DNA of 64,000 nt from Lethocerus indicus (GCA_019843655.1 JACDQD010000004.1:24935872-24999871), one strand, 5' to 3'; counted from the first letter of the stretch, positions 39,801-51,402 are shown. The notes: generated from the sequence alone by a model not told the origin. A program made the numbers and translations.

Positions 39801-41075
39801 CTACTTTTCAGAGCGGACAAGGTTGGGCCACTACCGCCGGCCCTTACAGGCGCCGCTCGTAACAGAAATGCAAATGAAAAAGGGACCAAAGCTTCGGTGG
39901 ACCGAACAACACAACTTTGGATAACCGAAACGGCGGTTCCCCCCTTTCGGCGAACTTTCATATCACGGAACGGTCCCGATAGGGGTGAAATTTACTTCTT
40001 CGAAAGAACTAATGCAGTCTCCGGGTTTAACTTTCGGCCTTTTCTTTTTTCCGTTTTTTTTCCTTTTCAATATCGTTATTTCCACGTCAGGCGGAAAGCA
40101 ATAAAAACAGTGCGGAGGCGGGTGCTCCATTACCATAATTTTGTAGCTCGAAGCACGCACTAAGCCACCACCTCCCGCCCCCGTTTGCGGCCACTCGAAC
40201 GTTGCACCACATTGCGATCCAGTAAATTTAACAACGCCGGCGTTAAATTGGTAGGATGTTAAAGCAATTTTTATTATTTTATTTTAACTACTATTTTAAT
40301 AACATTCTATTTTATTGTTCGATCGCAAACAATAAAATTCTTCCACAACTCGTCGGGCAAATTCTTCCTAACAGATCACAGAAGAATACGCCAAAATTGA
40401 GTATGTGTATTAACTAGTTTAGTGATATGTATTATGCTGCATAATGCCCATCAAAATATCTAGATATTACATTTTAAAAATTAATTAAAACCATGGTAAA
40501 ATTGGGAACTGAACTGTACAGAAGGGTTCAGGAAACAATCTCAAAAAAGGTTTCGACATTTATTTTTTTTATATTATTCTCTCTTCTGATTGGAATACGT
40601 GACAGTTCTGCTCGCAAAACTGCCTAGAGTGTTACATTAACCTTTCGTTCTGAATCGAGTCGTTCGTTCCTCCTCATCGTGGACCCATTCCCGCCGTCCG
40701 AGTGTTTCGACAATCAGTCCGCCTCCGAGGGTCAAAAGAAATAAACGCACCAGTTCGCAGTCGAGCCGCAAACCGTTTCTCGAGTTACATCGCACTTAAC
40801 CAGTCAAATACTTGAACGGTCCCCCGGAAGTTGTTGGGCATTCGGCCAGGGATGAGAAGAGGGCGAGTGTCAGAGAGGCCTGTGTTCAGGCGATCGGCCC
40901 ATCCGAACAAAGCTCACTCCTTGTTCTCCTACCACCAGTCGCAGTCCGGCACAGATTAACCACCCAACGGCCTAGGCCCGCTGTGAAAAAAATACAAAGG
41001 AACAAACAGAATTGTAAGTTGACGGGTATAAATCTCCCGTCTTAATCTGTAGATCTGTACTGGAACATTTTACGT
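36841..41075. other. Gene-free DNA with several GC-rich patches
   Basis: No gene recognised. Patches at about 37,370-37,540, 38,290-38,690 and 39,770-40,210 are GC- and CpG-richer and therefore open in several frames at once. The longest frame in the window (39,672-40,163, 163 codons) lies here and overlaps a second frame on the same strand. Neither has a recognisable domain. A perfect 12-bp palindrome, AACGCCGGCGTT, is at 40,233-40,244. Confidence 0.4.
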
Positions 41076-41100
41076 CGGTGGTTCTCAACCTGAGGGTTGA
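41076..41100 (+). mobile_element. hAT-like terminal-repeat fragment
   Basis: GGTGGTTCTCAACCTGAGGG closely resembles the CAGTGGTTCTCAACC-type terminal inverted repeats of many animal hAT transposons and their MITEs. The leading base is C-G where hAT ends usually begin CAG. I find no opposite end nearby, so only one end or a chance match is present. Confidence 0.3.
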
Positions 41101-44100
41101 TCCGTGCTCGCCCACTTTTTCAATTTCACTTTTTCAACGTTTTCGTTTTCACAATGTTTAACATTTACATACCTATCGTTTTCTGAATTTTATCTCTATA
41201 CTAATAAATTTCTCTATACGTATGTATCAGGACACACGTGTAGATATGCTCGTACCAGCACGCGTGGCGGTAAATTTTACACGAAATCGTAATTTGTTTT
41301 TATATCCCATTGTGATCCCAGAAAGTGTACGCACTAAAAGCTGTTCATTGTTCGCGGCCTAAGTTGGCGCCAGCGTTTAGACAGGAGATGGAGCGCTATG
41401 ATAAATTAAGCTGGTGCGGTATTGCCCTATTCCACTGGGTGTGGTGGGCGGCCGGTACCGCTTTTATTAATAGAGCTCTGAATCGAGGAAATAATATTCG
41501 ATGTATGTTTTTAGTTGTAATTTTAATAATCGCTTTATTACGTTAAAATGCCGTAGAGATGCAAAATTCATTCCAGATATGTTTTGATTTCAAAAACTGC
41601 TGAGTGTTCTCCAGCGAGGGGGATACTTTAAAATTGTAAAAGTCATCACGAATTTTTCTAAAGCAAAACATAACATAAATAAACAAAATACAAACTTTTT
41701 TTTATATTCTTAACATAAAAAAATAGTTAATACTGACAAATAGTGTGTATAACCGTAATTTATTTGTTTACGCTAATTTTCATACGTTAGTATTAAGTAA
41801 TCTGTGTTAATAAATTTTACTAGCATATCAGAAGACAACTATAATTAGTTGTTCCCCTTTTTTTGAGTTTTAACAACGGCAGAATGAACATTACGTTCTA
41901 ATATACCTCAATTCCACGTTCTAAAATTGCAGAAGAATTAATTGGGCCTTCCATTTGATATCACAAAAACAGTTCCTGCCCTGTTATGCATTATGAATAA
42001 TTACGATTTTATAATTACGAACGTTTGGTGGAGAAGAACGTTGAAATTGAATGACAGAAGCTGGAAGTAAGTAGGACGTATGTTGCTGATAAAAATAGTT
42101 GGAGCGGTAGCGTTAATAAAAGTGATGTAGGGTGTAATACGAGTGGTTGAGTGACTCACCGAGGGGGCAGACACGGGGTCCATTACTAGCGCGCTATGAT
42201 GACTAGTTCAACTGTTGCCAGACAACGGTCCCCTTTAACCCCTCTACTTTTATAACTAGGAAGTTATAAACGTATTTTATACTTCTCCATCTTCCTGAAA
42301 CTCTTTTGAACAAAACACACTAGTATTAAATAATTTAAGCTTAATTAATAAGAGAATTTACTGTAAATGTCAGTGAAGTACTGGCAGTCAAGATCTTCTG
42401 GACTGAATCTGGAGCATAAATTCGCTCTATACTGTACTAAACGTTATTTTATCTATGAAATCAAAGATAAGCCGTTCGAATATTGCTATTTTATAATGTT
42501 TAGAATCTCCCTACTGTAAAACTAATATTGTATATACATGTCTACTATATATACTGTTATCTGAATCTGCAGGTAGACGGGGTGCCAACTGATCATACCT
42601 GCAACCTTTCCAGTTACGAAGCCGGTTACGTATAGGTACGAACCTAAATACTATATTTGGATGTACGCCTCCTCGCGTCTGTACCGAGCATCTTTAGAAA
42701 GGTCACCCGAAGGATCATGAATTTTGAGAAAATAAAAAAAAAATTCCCCAAACCTGTTTGGTGCGGGGACTGGTCGCCCGCCGCCCATCCCATTCCCATT
42801 CAACTCTGCCAGCGGCCCCTTTTTTCGTCCCGATCCTCCTACTCCTATTCCGAACATTTCTTAAGGCTGGTAAAAAAATGTATTAAATGCCGCTGGGAAT
42901 TCACGAGCAAATCTCTCCTTCCCCCTTCTGCGTCGTATGAAATTAGTGAATTCACTGAGATTTAAACACCGTTTATAACCGTCGATGTACAGTGTTCCTG
43001 TACAGCAATGTTCCTTCACTTCTTACAATACGCCTTTCCTCCGAATTATCGACCGGGTTAGTCGAACGCTGTGAAATTGTATATATGAGGATATGTCAGA
43101 ATTTAATAGAGCAACTGGTAAAATATGTAATACTCGCAATACACTCGCACGCATTTACTTCGACTAGGTTATAGCTCAGTTACTAGCTAGAGCTAACAAT
43201 TAACTATCTATCGGTAGTATACATATATTGGTTGTCAGATCTGATCCCATTAACAAGATGTTGTCATCAGCTGGAATGTTAGCAGAAATGTGAGTAGACG
43301 CTTAAGGTGGAATGAAAAAACCCTTAAAACTATGCTATTGAGAGTGCGAGGAGAAAATGTTTGGTTTCCTTTTCAGTAAGGGGAAAAAAACAAACAACTC
43401 GTTTGCTCCCAGATACAAACAGATGTATATTTTTAGGCCCCAGGAAACTGAAGGCGCCTCGCGGCGCGACATCGTTATCGCTCCGGCCTGTACAGTGTGC
43501 TCAACTGAGAATTGCGCGTCGTTAAGAAATTTGTTACTGTCTACTTTTCGGTTAATCCGCGCGTGCTATAGGAAAAATATCCAAGCAGGAGCTTGTGCTT
43601 CCAGCGAGGCAGACAAAAAAACTGGTGCGCAAAAGTGGATAGTAACAAACTCATTATCATCGCGATAACCTTCACGATTAACGTGGATTAAACTATTTTT
43701 CAAATCTTAAAAGTGTTAGGATTTTATTGATGAGCACTCGAATAATTCTAACAAATCCTACACTGTATTCAAGTGTAATGAATACAACCAAACTGAACAC
43801 TATGGATTATTTATTATTCCCATTATTAATCAGTCTTAATAATATGTATAAATGTAAACGCTTATAACAACTCGTGTTCTTGTGCTCATGTAAGTTATTA
43901 ATTACAGGGTGAATACATAACATATCTAAGACGTGTATGATTTGCTTGTTATTAATATTGAAAGTATTAGAGACTTTGCACTTTAGCAAAACTGCGAAAC
44001 CTTTCTCTACCGGATCGTAAAGGCAAGCACATGGACCCCACTCTGCCACCACTTTGGTTGTCTTGTATTTTATTCGCTCGAATGATTATCACACTACGTG

Positions 44101-45163
44101 GAATTCAATAAGAAAGTTTAACTCCCTTCACAGAAAATAAACACATTTTTTTCCGATATAAATAGTTTTAAATTCTAATTTATTGGCTTCCAACCCAGGC
44201 GGTGGGGTTCTTATTGTATTTCCCGTCAGTCAGGAAGTGGAGGACAATTGCCGATCCGACACTGCGGGACAGACTCCTAAATGACCCGCTATTGAACCAG
44301 TTGCTCTCCTATCTTACTCCAATTATTCCTATTTAAGTTCAGCCGGAAATTCAATTCTGTGTTAATAAAAAGAACGCGAGACGCGCTGCACCGGTGAATG
44401 GGAAGACTCCTACGGATTTTGTGTCCGCGGAAATTCCCACGTGCCCGAAGAACCAGCGTAGGCGACACTCTTCCATAAGAGCTTTCTCAATATTCTTTCA
44501 GCCGGATTCAACTATCCGGAAAAATGCTTCAGATAGTTACCAGAGATGCTTATCACGCCATAACTTTCCTTGAAAATTTTGCGGGGTCATAACAGAGCCT
44601 TTAATAGAAGAAGCATAGTAAACTCATTGAACCATCAATAAATTGGTAAAGAAACAGCAAATTCCATTCCCGTGGGGCCTTCTCAATAGTTTATGTTAAG
44701 GCCATTGGCGTTTACTTAGTCCCGAAACGAGAGCAGTGATTTTTAATGAATTTCAACACCAGTACCGGCCTTTCGTGTGCTGGATACGGCGTGTAGCACG
44801 TCCAGCAGGATATCACGATTCCGGCCGAACGGAAGGCTAGCAAAGGTTCGGGTCCAACGTGAAAGCGTTTCAAGGACTATTGACCCTCCTGGGGGTTCGC
44901 CGACGCATTTTCATCGGCCCCATGAAACGGGCCAATTTCATTGTTTCGATTTAAAAATACTCCATCAATCTAATTTTCATCGCCTTGGCTAAACACTGTG
45001 ACGTGGAAAACATTATGTAACCGTTTCCAGTTTGGAATACCCGTTACGTGGTCTGCGAAGGTTAGGAATACCGTCCTTTTTAACAAAACAACCTCCACAG
45101 TACACAAGTCAACGTGCCAGAGTGACTCACCACCGCCATATCATGACATATACATGACATATA
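41101..45163. other. Gene-free DNA
   Basis: No gene recognised. Two acceptor-like sites lead into short open tails: near 42,572 (TCTGCAG|GTAGAC, 20 codons to a stop) and 44,500 (TTCTTTCAG, 22 codons). Neither has a matching donor upstream. A CCGGA/TCCGG hairpin is at 44,501-44,518. A GC-rich patch lies at 42,640-42,960. Confidence 0.4.
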
Positions 45164-45245
45164 CTGAAGATGGCGAGCAGCCGAAACCGGACTAGCAAAA
45201 GACCAAACCACCGAGAGGAGACAGAAACACGCGAAATCTACGGTA
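45164..45245 (+). mobile_element. Retroelement-tail-like segment with dispersed 33-bp motif
   Basis: ACTGAAGATGGC...GCCGAAACCGG is a CTGANGA-stem-GAAA arrangement, like those in the terminal regions of some retroelements that carry hammerhead motifs. It is followed at 45,213-45,245 by a 33-base sequence that recurs at 60,565-60,597 with one mismatch. Its last part (AATCTACGGTA) also follows the minisatellite at 47,075. A more diverged copy of both parts lies at 30.2-30.4 kb. The recurrence supports a dispersed repeat family; the retroelement assignment is inference. Confidence 0.35.
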
Positions 45246-45857
45246 TAAAAATTCTATTTCCCCCCCTAAATATCTTCGTAAAATTGTAATGATACGTAGC
45301 TGCTTCTTTGGATTTTTGTATCCACTTAAATCGTATAATGTTAGTAGTCTCAAATCATATGCGCCTTAAAGCTGTGTAAAACCGTTGCAGTGCGTTTGTT
45401 GACAGATTATGCAGCTGTATAATTTATCCAAAGAATTTTTCCAGTGTGGATTATATTTAAGTTTGTGAAACTTACTTGGGTTTTTTGAGATTAACCGCGT
45501 AATTATATCTATCAAAACTGATAGAGCCAAGAGATGTGGTATAGATAACTACATTTACATACGGTTCCAAGTATATCAAACAAACATTTTAGTCGACCAT
45601 TCATTTTTACTTACTTTTTCCTATTTAACCCACACAAAATTAAATTCTATTTCCGTGTTTGAGAAGTTTTATTTTGAAGTGTGCTGATTGAAAAACGAGG
45701 TTCTGGTGTTTTCAGTTTTTCTCACCATCGATGTCTGCGACTCAGCAAGTATATATTACCGCCGTCTGCAAAAAAGGATATCACAAGACAGCTTATATCC
45801 CACCGATTCCTGGTGTTAATAGAACGTTCGAAAATGAAAATAATTCGAGTATTGAAC

Positions 45858-47067
45858 ATCATATTTGGTTGCGTTCCAAAATAAGCGGTATAAGCTTATA
45901 CTATAAGGTTTTGACTTTCAAATATGTGACATGAAACCTATCTGGTATTGTGTATTTACTATCATAAAAGCTTTCATGTTGACCCAGCATTTATTGAAAG
46001 AAGTTGATTTTTTAGTAATCTAGTTAAGCGGTGCAAGTGAAACCAACGAACGTTAGTTAAGAACATGTCCGCACCACCCTCAGGGGGCGCTAGTTTACCG
46101 GCGCAAATGCACCCAACGAACTTTAGTTAAGTACATTTCCGCACCATCCTCAGGGGGCGCTAATTTATCGGCGCAAGTGCACTCAACGAACTTTAGTTAA
46201 GTACATTTCCGCACCATCCTCAGGGGGCGCTAATTTATCGGCGCAAGTGCACTCAACGAACTTTAGTTAAGTACATTTCCGTACCACCCTCAGGGGGTGC
46301 TAGTTTACCGGCGCAAGTGTACCCAACGAACTTTAGTTAAGTACATGTCCGCAGCACCCTCAGGGGGCGCTAGTTTATCGGCGCAAGTGCGCTCAACGAA
46401 CCTTAGTTAAGTACATTTCCGCACCACTCTCAGGGGGCGCTAGTTTATCGGCGCAAGTGCGCTCAACGAACTTTAGTTAAGTACATTTCCGCACCACCCT
46501 CAGGGGGCGCTAGTTTATCGGTGCAAGTGCACAAATCGAACTTTAGTTAAGTACATTCCCGCACCACCCTCAGGGGGCGCTAGTTTATCGGTGCAAGTGC
46601 ACAAATCGAACTTTAGTTAAGTACATTCCCGCACCACCCTCAGGGGGGCGTTAGTTTATCGGTGCAAGCGCACCAAACGAACTTTAGTTAAGTACATGTC
46701 CGCACCACCCTCAGGGGGCGCTAGTTTATCGGCGCAAGTCCGCTCAACGAACCTTAGTTAAGTACATTTCCGCACCACTCTCAGGGGGCGCTAGTTTATC
46801 GGCGCAAGTGCGCTCAACGAACTTTAGTTAAGTACATTTCCGCACCACCCTCAGGGGGCGCTAGTTTATCGGCGCAAGTGCGCTCAACGAACTTTAGTTA
46901 AGTACATGTCCGCACCACCCTCAGGGGGCGCTAGTTTATCGGCGCAAGTGCACTCAACGAACTTTAGTTAAGTACATGTCCGCACCACCCTCAAGGGGCG
47001 CTAGTTTATCGGCGCAAGTGCACTCAACGAACTTTAGTTAAGTACATTTCCGCACCACCCTCAGGGA
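45858..47067 (+). mobile_element. One-ended copy of the minisatellite element (element B)
   Basis: Positions 45,932-46,034 align with the unique spacer of element A (26,598-26,698). Both begin GAAACCTATCTG and share TATTGTGTATTTAC, TTTATTGAAA and more. Upstream, about 45,858-45,930 shows a weaker match to the left inverted repeat (for example AAGCGGTATAAG against ATCGGCATAAG). The array of about 15 units follows. After 47,067 no right inverted repeat is found. Instead the array breaks off inside a unit and meets a copy of the AATCTACGGTA motif. The element is therefore truncated or recombined on its right side. Confidence 0.6.
46035..47067 (+). repeat. 70-bp minisatellite array, about 14.7 copies (element B)
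   Basis: Units begin at 46035 and every 70 bases (one step of 71), the last incomplete at 47,067. The consensus contains GTGC-CTCAACGAACTTTAG, TTAAGTACATTTCCGCACCA and CCCTCAGGGGGCGCTAG. Units 3 and 4, and 8 and 9, are nearly identical neighbours. Units 6-7 match units 11-12, so the array has grown both by single-unit and by multi-unit (about 350 bp) duplication. Orientation is the same as in element A. Confidence 0.92.
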
Positions 47068-47394
47068 GGTGGTGGAATCTACGGTATTCCAACCCCTCGC
47101 AGACCACAAAACAGGTATTCTAAACTAGTTCTTTTTAAATTTACATCGATTTACATAAATATTTTATCTCCAAATTGGAACACGGTGGACATTATATGAA
47201 ACTACTGTTTTGAACTGGTGTTCTAATTCATAAGTCAACCGAAAGGAAACTGCACAAGAATTAGTTTATCGAATACCGGTGAACAAAGGAAACGGGGAGT
47301 TGCGTGCGAGGCCGAGTCGAGCCGGTGGGGAATGTCGCTCGGTATTAATAGTGCGAATGGAAACAAGAAAGAAGTGAAAAAGGACGCGTGGATG
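47068..47394. other. DNA right of element B with small hairpin
   Basis: A TGGAAT/ATTCCA hairpin (47,073-47,091) contains the AATCTACGGTA word. The remainder is unique and becomes purine-rich on the plus strand after 47,360. No gene. Confidence 0.4.
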
Positions 47395-47532
47395 ATGAGA
47401 GATAGAGAGGGAGTGAGAGAGTGATGGGCCGAGGGGATCGGAACTCCTTCCAATCCAGTTACATAGTTAGATTGTGCTTGATCCGGCTCCCGCTTTGTCA
47501 GTATATATTTAGAACGACACTTGTATCAGCCG
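47395..47532 (+). promoter_or_regulatory. Candidate promoter: GAGA-rich tract, TATA box, initiator-like site
   Basis: A GAGAG-rich tract (about 47,397-47,421), the binding sequence of arthropod GAGA-type factors, precedes TATATATTT at 47,502. An initiator-like TCAGCC has its A at 47,528, 26 bases downstream and slightly short of usual spacing. The following sequence is AC-rich, like some insect 5' UTRs. The first ATG (47,562) opens only a 39-codon frame of no known family. The assignment is tentative. Confidence 0.22.
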
Positions 47533-50500
47533 TTCAACCAACATCGGGTCACTAACAACTCCATGCCTTTATTCTTCGTCGAACTCCGCTCCTACACCCC
47601 TACGTTCCGCGCAACCCCTACACCAGTCACTAACATCCCAATTATCGTAATAATAACTATTTTCCTTTCTCAACCTACATAAGATCAGCATCGACTTTGT
47701 AAGGGTTGAATAGAAATTTATCGTCGGCACAATGACCCCGTGGCAGAATGAAAATATTCCAAATTTAAATCTCTCTAAGTAATACGAAATTTATTGAATA
47801 TTCTATAATAGATCTAGAATTAGGTAAGCTACAACAGTATTAAAGAAAAGAATTGGAATGCAGATCAGAATTTAATGGGAGTGGGATTACACCGTTACCG
47901 ACCAAATTAGCACCACGCGGGTTCAAACGATGCCCGCTGACTGTCTTCACTGAGATATAAAACTACTTACTGGTTGGCAGCTACGCGTGAGCAGTTTGTT
48001 GAAGAGGGTGATATAGAGAAGAGCAGAGGAGAGGAGCGGGGTTGCCCCCTGAGTGCTATGGCGTGTTTACAATGATAAGATAAACCAATATCAGAGACGA
48101 GTCTATTAAATCTAGACAGTAATAACCCTATTGTTATTTCTACGAGTGGTTAAGTGTTCCGAATCGCCCACGCTCGCCCTTTTGTTTCACAGTGAAAAAT
48201 GTATGCTATCGGCGCATTAATATTAGAATTAGATAGATATACATAATATTTAGGGACATGCAGTTTAACAGTGTCCGTTGAAGTCTTGTTTCTTCTACAA
48301 GGAGGCGTTCGTGGGTGAAAAAATGTCGTTTTGAAATGACCCTGAAGGCTGTGAACGTTAGCAACACAAAAGCTTTGCCATTAGTTGCGTCGAAGCTGGC
48401 TGAGAAACGGTGCAAATACAGATAAGGGTCGAAGCGCGATAAGGCTCCCGACACTGGAGGGAAACCGGATGAGTTAGTCGGTGAAAACATTTCAGAGGTC
48501 TTGAAAGGAACGGTGTGCAGTGGATTTATTTTATAACAAAGCATTTTGAAGAGAGTTTTCAAATTTTATTCCTTTAGTTACCACTGCACAACATAACTTC
48601 AATTCAATTCTGTTGCACAATTTTGCTAATGAGCTGGAATTATTTATCGCTCCTTCAGCTGTCGGAATTTTTCCCATTACTTAAGCCATTTTGTTAAGGC
48701 ATTTTAAGAAGTAGAATTTAGTTTTTCGATTAATTTGCCGATGTATAGATGTTTTGATGGGTAGAGCAGCAACAAAAACAAAAAAAACTGTATCCACTTC
48801 ATTCAACAAACTTTCCAGCGTTCCAGATTGATTGTGAGGTGTAGTTGAGCTACCAGAAACGTTTTCAAAGTTAATTACTTATCAAGTAAATAACTTATTA
48901 TTGTGCATTAATTCTTGGAGCGTTGTACACGGGTTTTGAGATGAGTGTTCGTTGTTTCCAGCCGGCATACTTGTGTTTTGAAAACAGGATATAATACTTG
49001 GCCGTAAGATAGGTATATGGGACAGTTCAACGTGGGCGGCTCGGCAGAAACTGGTCAGCAACTTTGAGAGATATACTTCACAGTGGTCGGGCCGAAAAGC
49101 GGTGAATTCCAGAGTGTTTAGGGAGTTCCAATTTAGGGGCTGTGTTTCGGTCGGAATTGAGCGCGGAGCGTGTTCCAGTTCATTAGTACCGGAGGAAAAA
49201 AGGAACGGGGGACGGCTGTAAAGAACCTGATTTTGTATCGCTGACTGTTACAGGGCTGTGTAAACCAATCCGGGAGGCTGCGGACGCTGGCCCATCGCTT
49301 CGCACCAATAGCTACAATACGGTAGCAGGTGCAGACTTCAGCTAACAGCCCGTATTTATTAACCTCACCGGTATAATTGTTCTCGATGTCTCCTCTCTGC
49401 CCGGAGTTCATCTAAAACTGTAAATTTTACTCACACATGCGTTCTTTAAACAAATTTACCAAAGTAACAAGTAACGCCAGCAATTTTTATATTTCCTGTA
49501 ATCCTGTATGTGGCCGAAACAGTTCTATTCAAAATTAATGTCCCCATCATAGAATAACGTACATGCTTATTGATTGAAATTGTATTATTTTCAACACTGA
49601 ATTCCTCAACGAATTTAACGGTATGTACATATGCTCATGATCTTAAATTATATGGAATGTGTGCCACTTTAATGTTTTAAAGGCGAATGTTAGATAGATT
49701 TTGTAATTATATTCTTATTTTCTATAGAATGATACTTTCTAACTTTCCGTGAAAGAAACCGTCAGTTACCGATTGATCATCACTTACCGGTCATGATGTG
49801 TTTATATGGTCATGTCTGGGACTGTAATAGCGTTACCGACGGCCGTAAAATACTCGTAAAAGTGTACTGGAGAATAATGGGGGATGTTAATTATGACTCC
49901 CGACAGCTCAACGGCTGTACGCCGAATAAATAATTAAGCAAAGGTGTAACGTTACGTAACTTAAGCCAGAACCGGAGCGGTAGGATATATTTGAACAGTT
50001 GGCTCTTGATTGATGTTCATTTGCTCTATTTCAATCCGTACGGTATCCTTTGCTGAAAAGGACACCTGCGCAGTTCGACAACCTAAATCACCTATCGCTT
50101 CGCTTACCATCATCCGTTCCACCTTTAACGTTATTATCTGGATTCAGTATTTAATAATAATTACAGATAATACAGCAAGTAAATAAGTAAACAGCAAAAA
50201 CTATGGACTGTTAACAAAAAGTGTAGACAATTATTCGACTTGAATACAATATTACAAACCTGTTACATTAAATGGAACGAACAAATAGTAAAGACATTCC
50301 ACAAATAATTGTGGATGACGAAAAGTTCATCACATAAACGTCTTATTTATAAAAATCGCATTCTGCGCCTCTGAGCAAGTCGGGGAGATTGGCCATACCT
50401 GTTCCAAACGTGAAAACTCTGGCAAAATTTCAAAGCGTTTGTTACGCAACCTGGCCCAAGAATCCGATTTCTTGCGTAATTTATATTGCGAATTTGTTTT

Positions 50501-50897
50501 AACACAGAATCTGGTTTCAACGAAGGGGGGAGGCCCTACAGCTTTTTATGCTGTAACTATGTTACATCAACAACTTATGAAGTTATGAATTTAGCGTAAT
50601 TTAGAATTGTGGATATTTTTGCAGTCAGTAATTTTACAAACGGCATTCGTCGTAAACATACGATACTCATTATAGTCGTAGTGAGTATGGACAAAAGTGT
50701 CACATTCTCGTAAGAAATTGGAGGTAGCCGGTGGCAGAACGCGATAAGGCTGTTTATTAAAATAAAGAAAAAATACGTCCTTGGAGCACGAAAGCACCCC
50801 CGCCTTTTAATAAGGGCTTGCAGGATATAACGCGATTTGCCTTCATCCATTTCTCTATATCCCACAAAACTATGCTACTTGTTTGCTGATATAATAT
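47533..50897. other. Gene-free DNA
   Basis: No gene recognised. GCCCCCTGAGTG at about 48,042 equals the reverse complement of part of the minisatellite core, but no flanking match exists. Open frames at 48,206-48,562 and 49,133-49,411 on the minus strand have no recognisable domain. A TACAGC/GCTGTA hairpin lies near 50,536. Confidence 0.4.
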
Positions 50898-51314
50898 TTA
50901 ACTTATTTCGTTCCATTTAGACGGTGACTCCACCACACTTCCGTGGTATTTGTAGCATAGTTTCTGTGTTTGTGGTTTTTCTTTTGCATTTTCTATTAGG
51001 CCGACATTGATTTTGTCTTTTCTTCCTCTTTGACAAACAATTATGATAATAAATGAGTGGGTACGGTTATCGTTGCTGAGGTTACCATCGTTGGTGAATA
51101 GTTTTTTGATTTCAGAGAATAAAATAAAAAATCGGAGTAATTCACTGCTGCTTCGGACTTGTGTAGCCATAACTTTGAGTAAAATACCAGAAAAAATTAT
51201 GATTTTGATTTTATATAAATAGATATATAGATGGATAGATAGATAGAGAGAGAGAGAAACGTTTGTGTTTATAATAAAACTTACCTCAATGCAATTTTTC
51301 ATGGTGTTAATCAT
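50898..51314 (-). CDS. Possible 138-codon open frame, unrecognised
   Basis: This is an unusually long open frame for such AT-rich DNA. It begins MINTMKNCIEVSFI, passes through a serine/leucine/tyrosine stretch encoded by the GA/GATA microsatellite, and ends with a charged tail (QRGRKDKINVGL) and YKYHGSVVESPSKWNEIS. No domain is recognised. The microsatellite lacks stops in this frame, which inflates its length. After the codons for MKNCIE the DNA reads GAG|GTAAGTTTT, a near-perfect splice donor, so the true reading could instead be a short first exon starting at 51,314 or 51,302 and ending at 51,284. Either reading is weakly supported. Confidence 0.18.
   Translation of the reverse strand: MINTMKNCIEVSFIINTNVSLSLYLSIHLYIYLYKIKIIIFSGILLKVMATQVRSSSELLRFFILFSEIKKLFTNDGNLSNDNRTHSFIIIIVCQRGRKDKINVGLIENAKEKPQTQKLCYKYHGSVVESPSKWNEIS
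51221..51259. repeat. GATA/GA microsatellite
   Basis: Imperfect GATA repeats pass into a pure GA run. It lies inside the open frame described for the minus strand. Confidence 0.8.
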
Positions 51315-51363
51315 TTTATTTCTACTTACATATAGATATGTACTAGGTATGGCATATTTAGGA

Positions 51364-51402
51364 CGCGCGTGCGCACTCTTGTGTGTGTCTGTGTGTGCGC
51401 GT
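51364..51402. repeat. Alternating GC/GT microsatellite
   Basis: GCGCGTGCGCAC followed by TGTGTGTCTGTGTGTGCGCG. This alternating purine-pyrimidine sequence can adopt Z-DNA, and lies about 100 bases from the GA repeat. Confidence 0.75.

Noticed and set aside
39672..40163. 163-codon plus-strand open frame, the longest in the window
   Set aside because: It overlaps another frame on the same strand and two on the other, and shows no domain or signals. It is probably a by-product of a GC-rich patch.
42573..42635. Acceptor-like TCTGCAG followed by a 20-codon tail ending in a stop
   Set aside because: Too short to separate from chance, and no upstream donor was paired with it.
46035..47067. Regular direct repeats suggestive of a CRISPR array
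   Set aside because: There are no unique spacers; the whole 70-bp unit is repeated head to tail. The surrounding DNA is eukaryotic.
47928..47948. GCGGGTTCAAACGATGCCCGC as a possible tRNA T arm
   Set aside because: The loop would be 11 bases, and no acceptor, D or anticodon arms can be placed upstream.
48042..48053. GCCCCCTGAGTG as a further minisatellite relic
   Set aside because: Only 12 bases match, with no flanking similarity to the unit.
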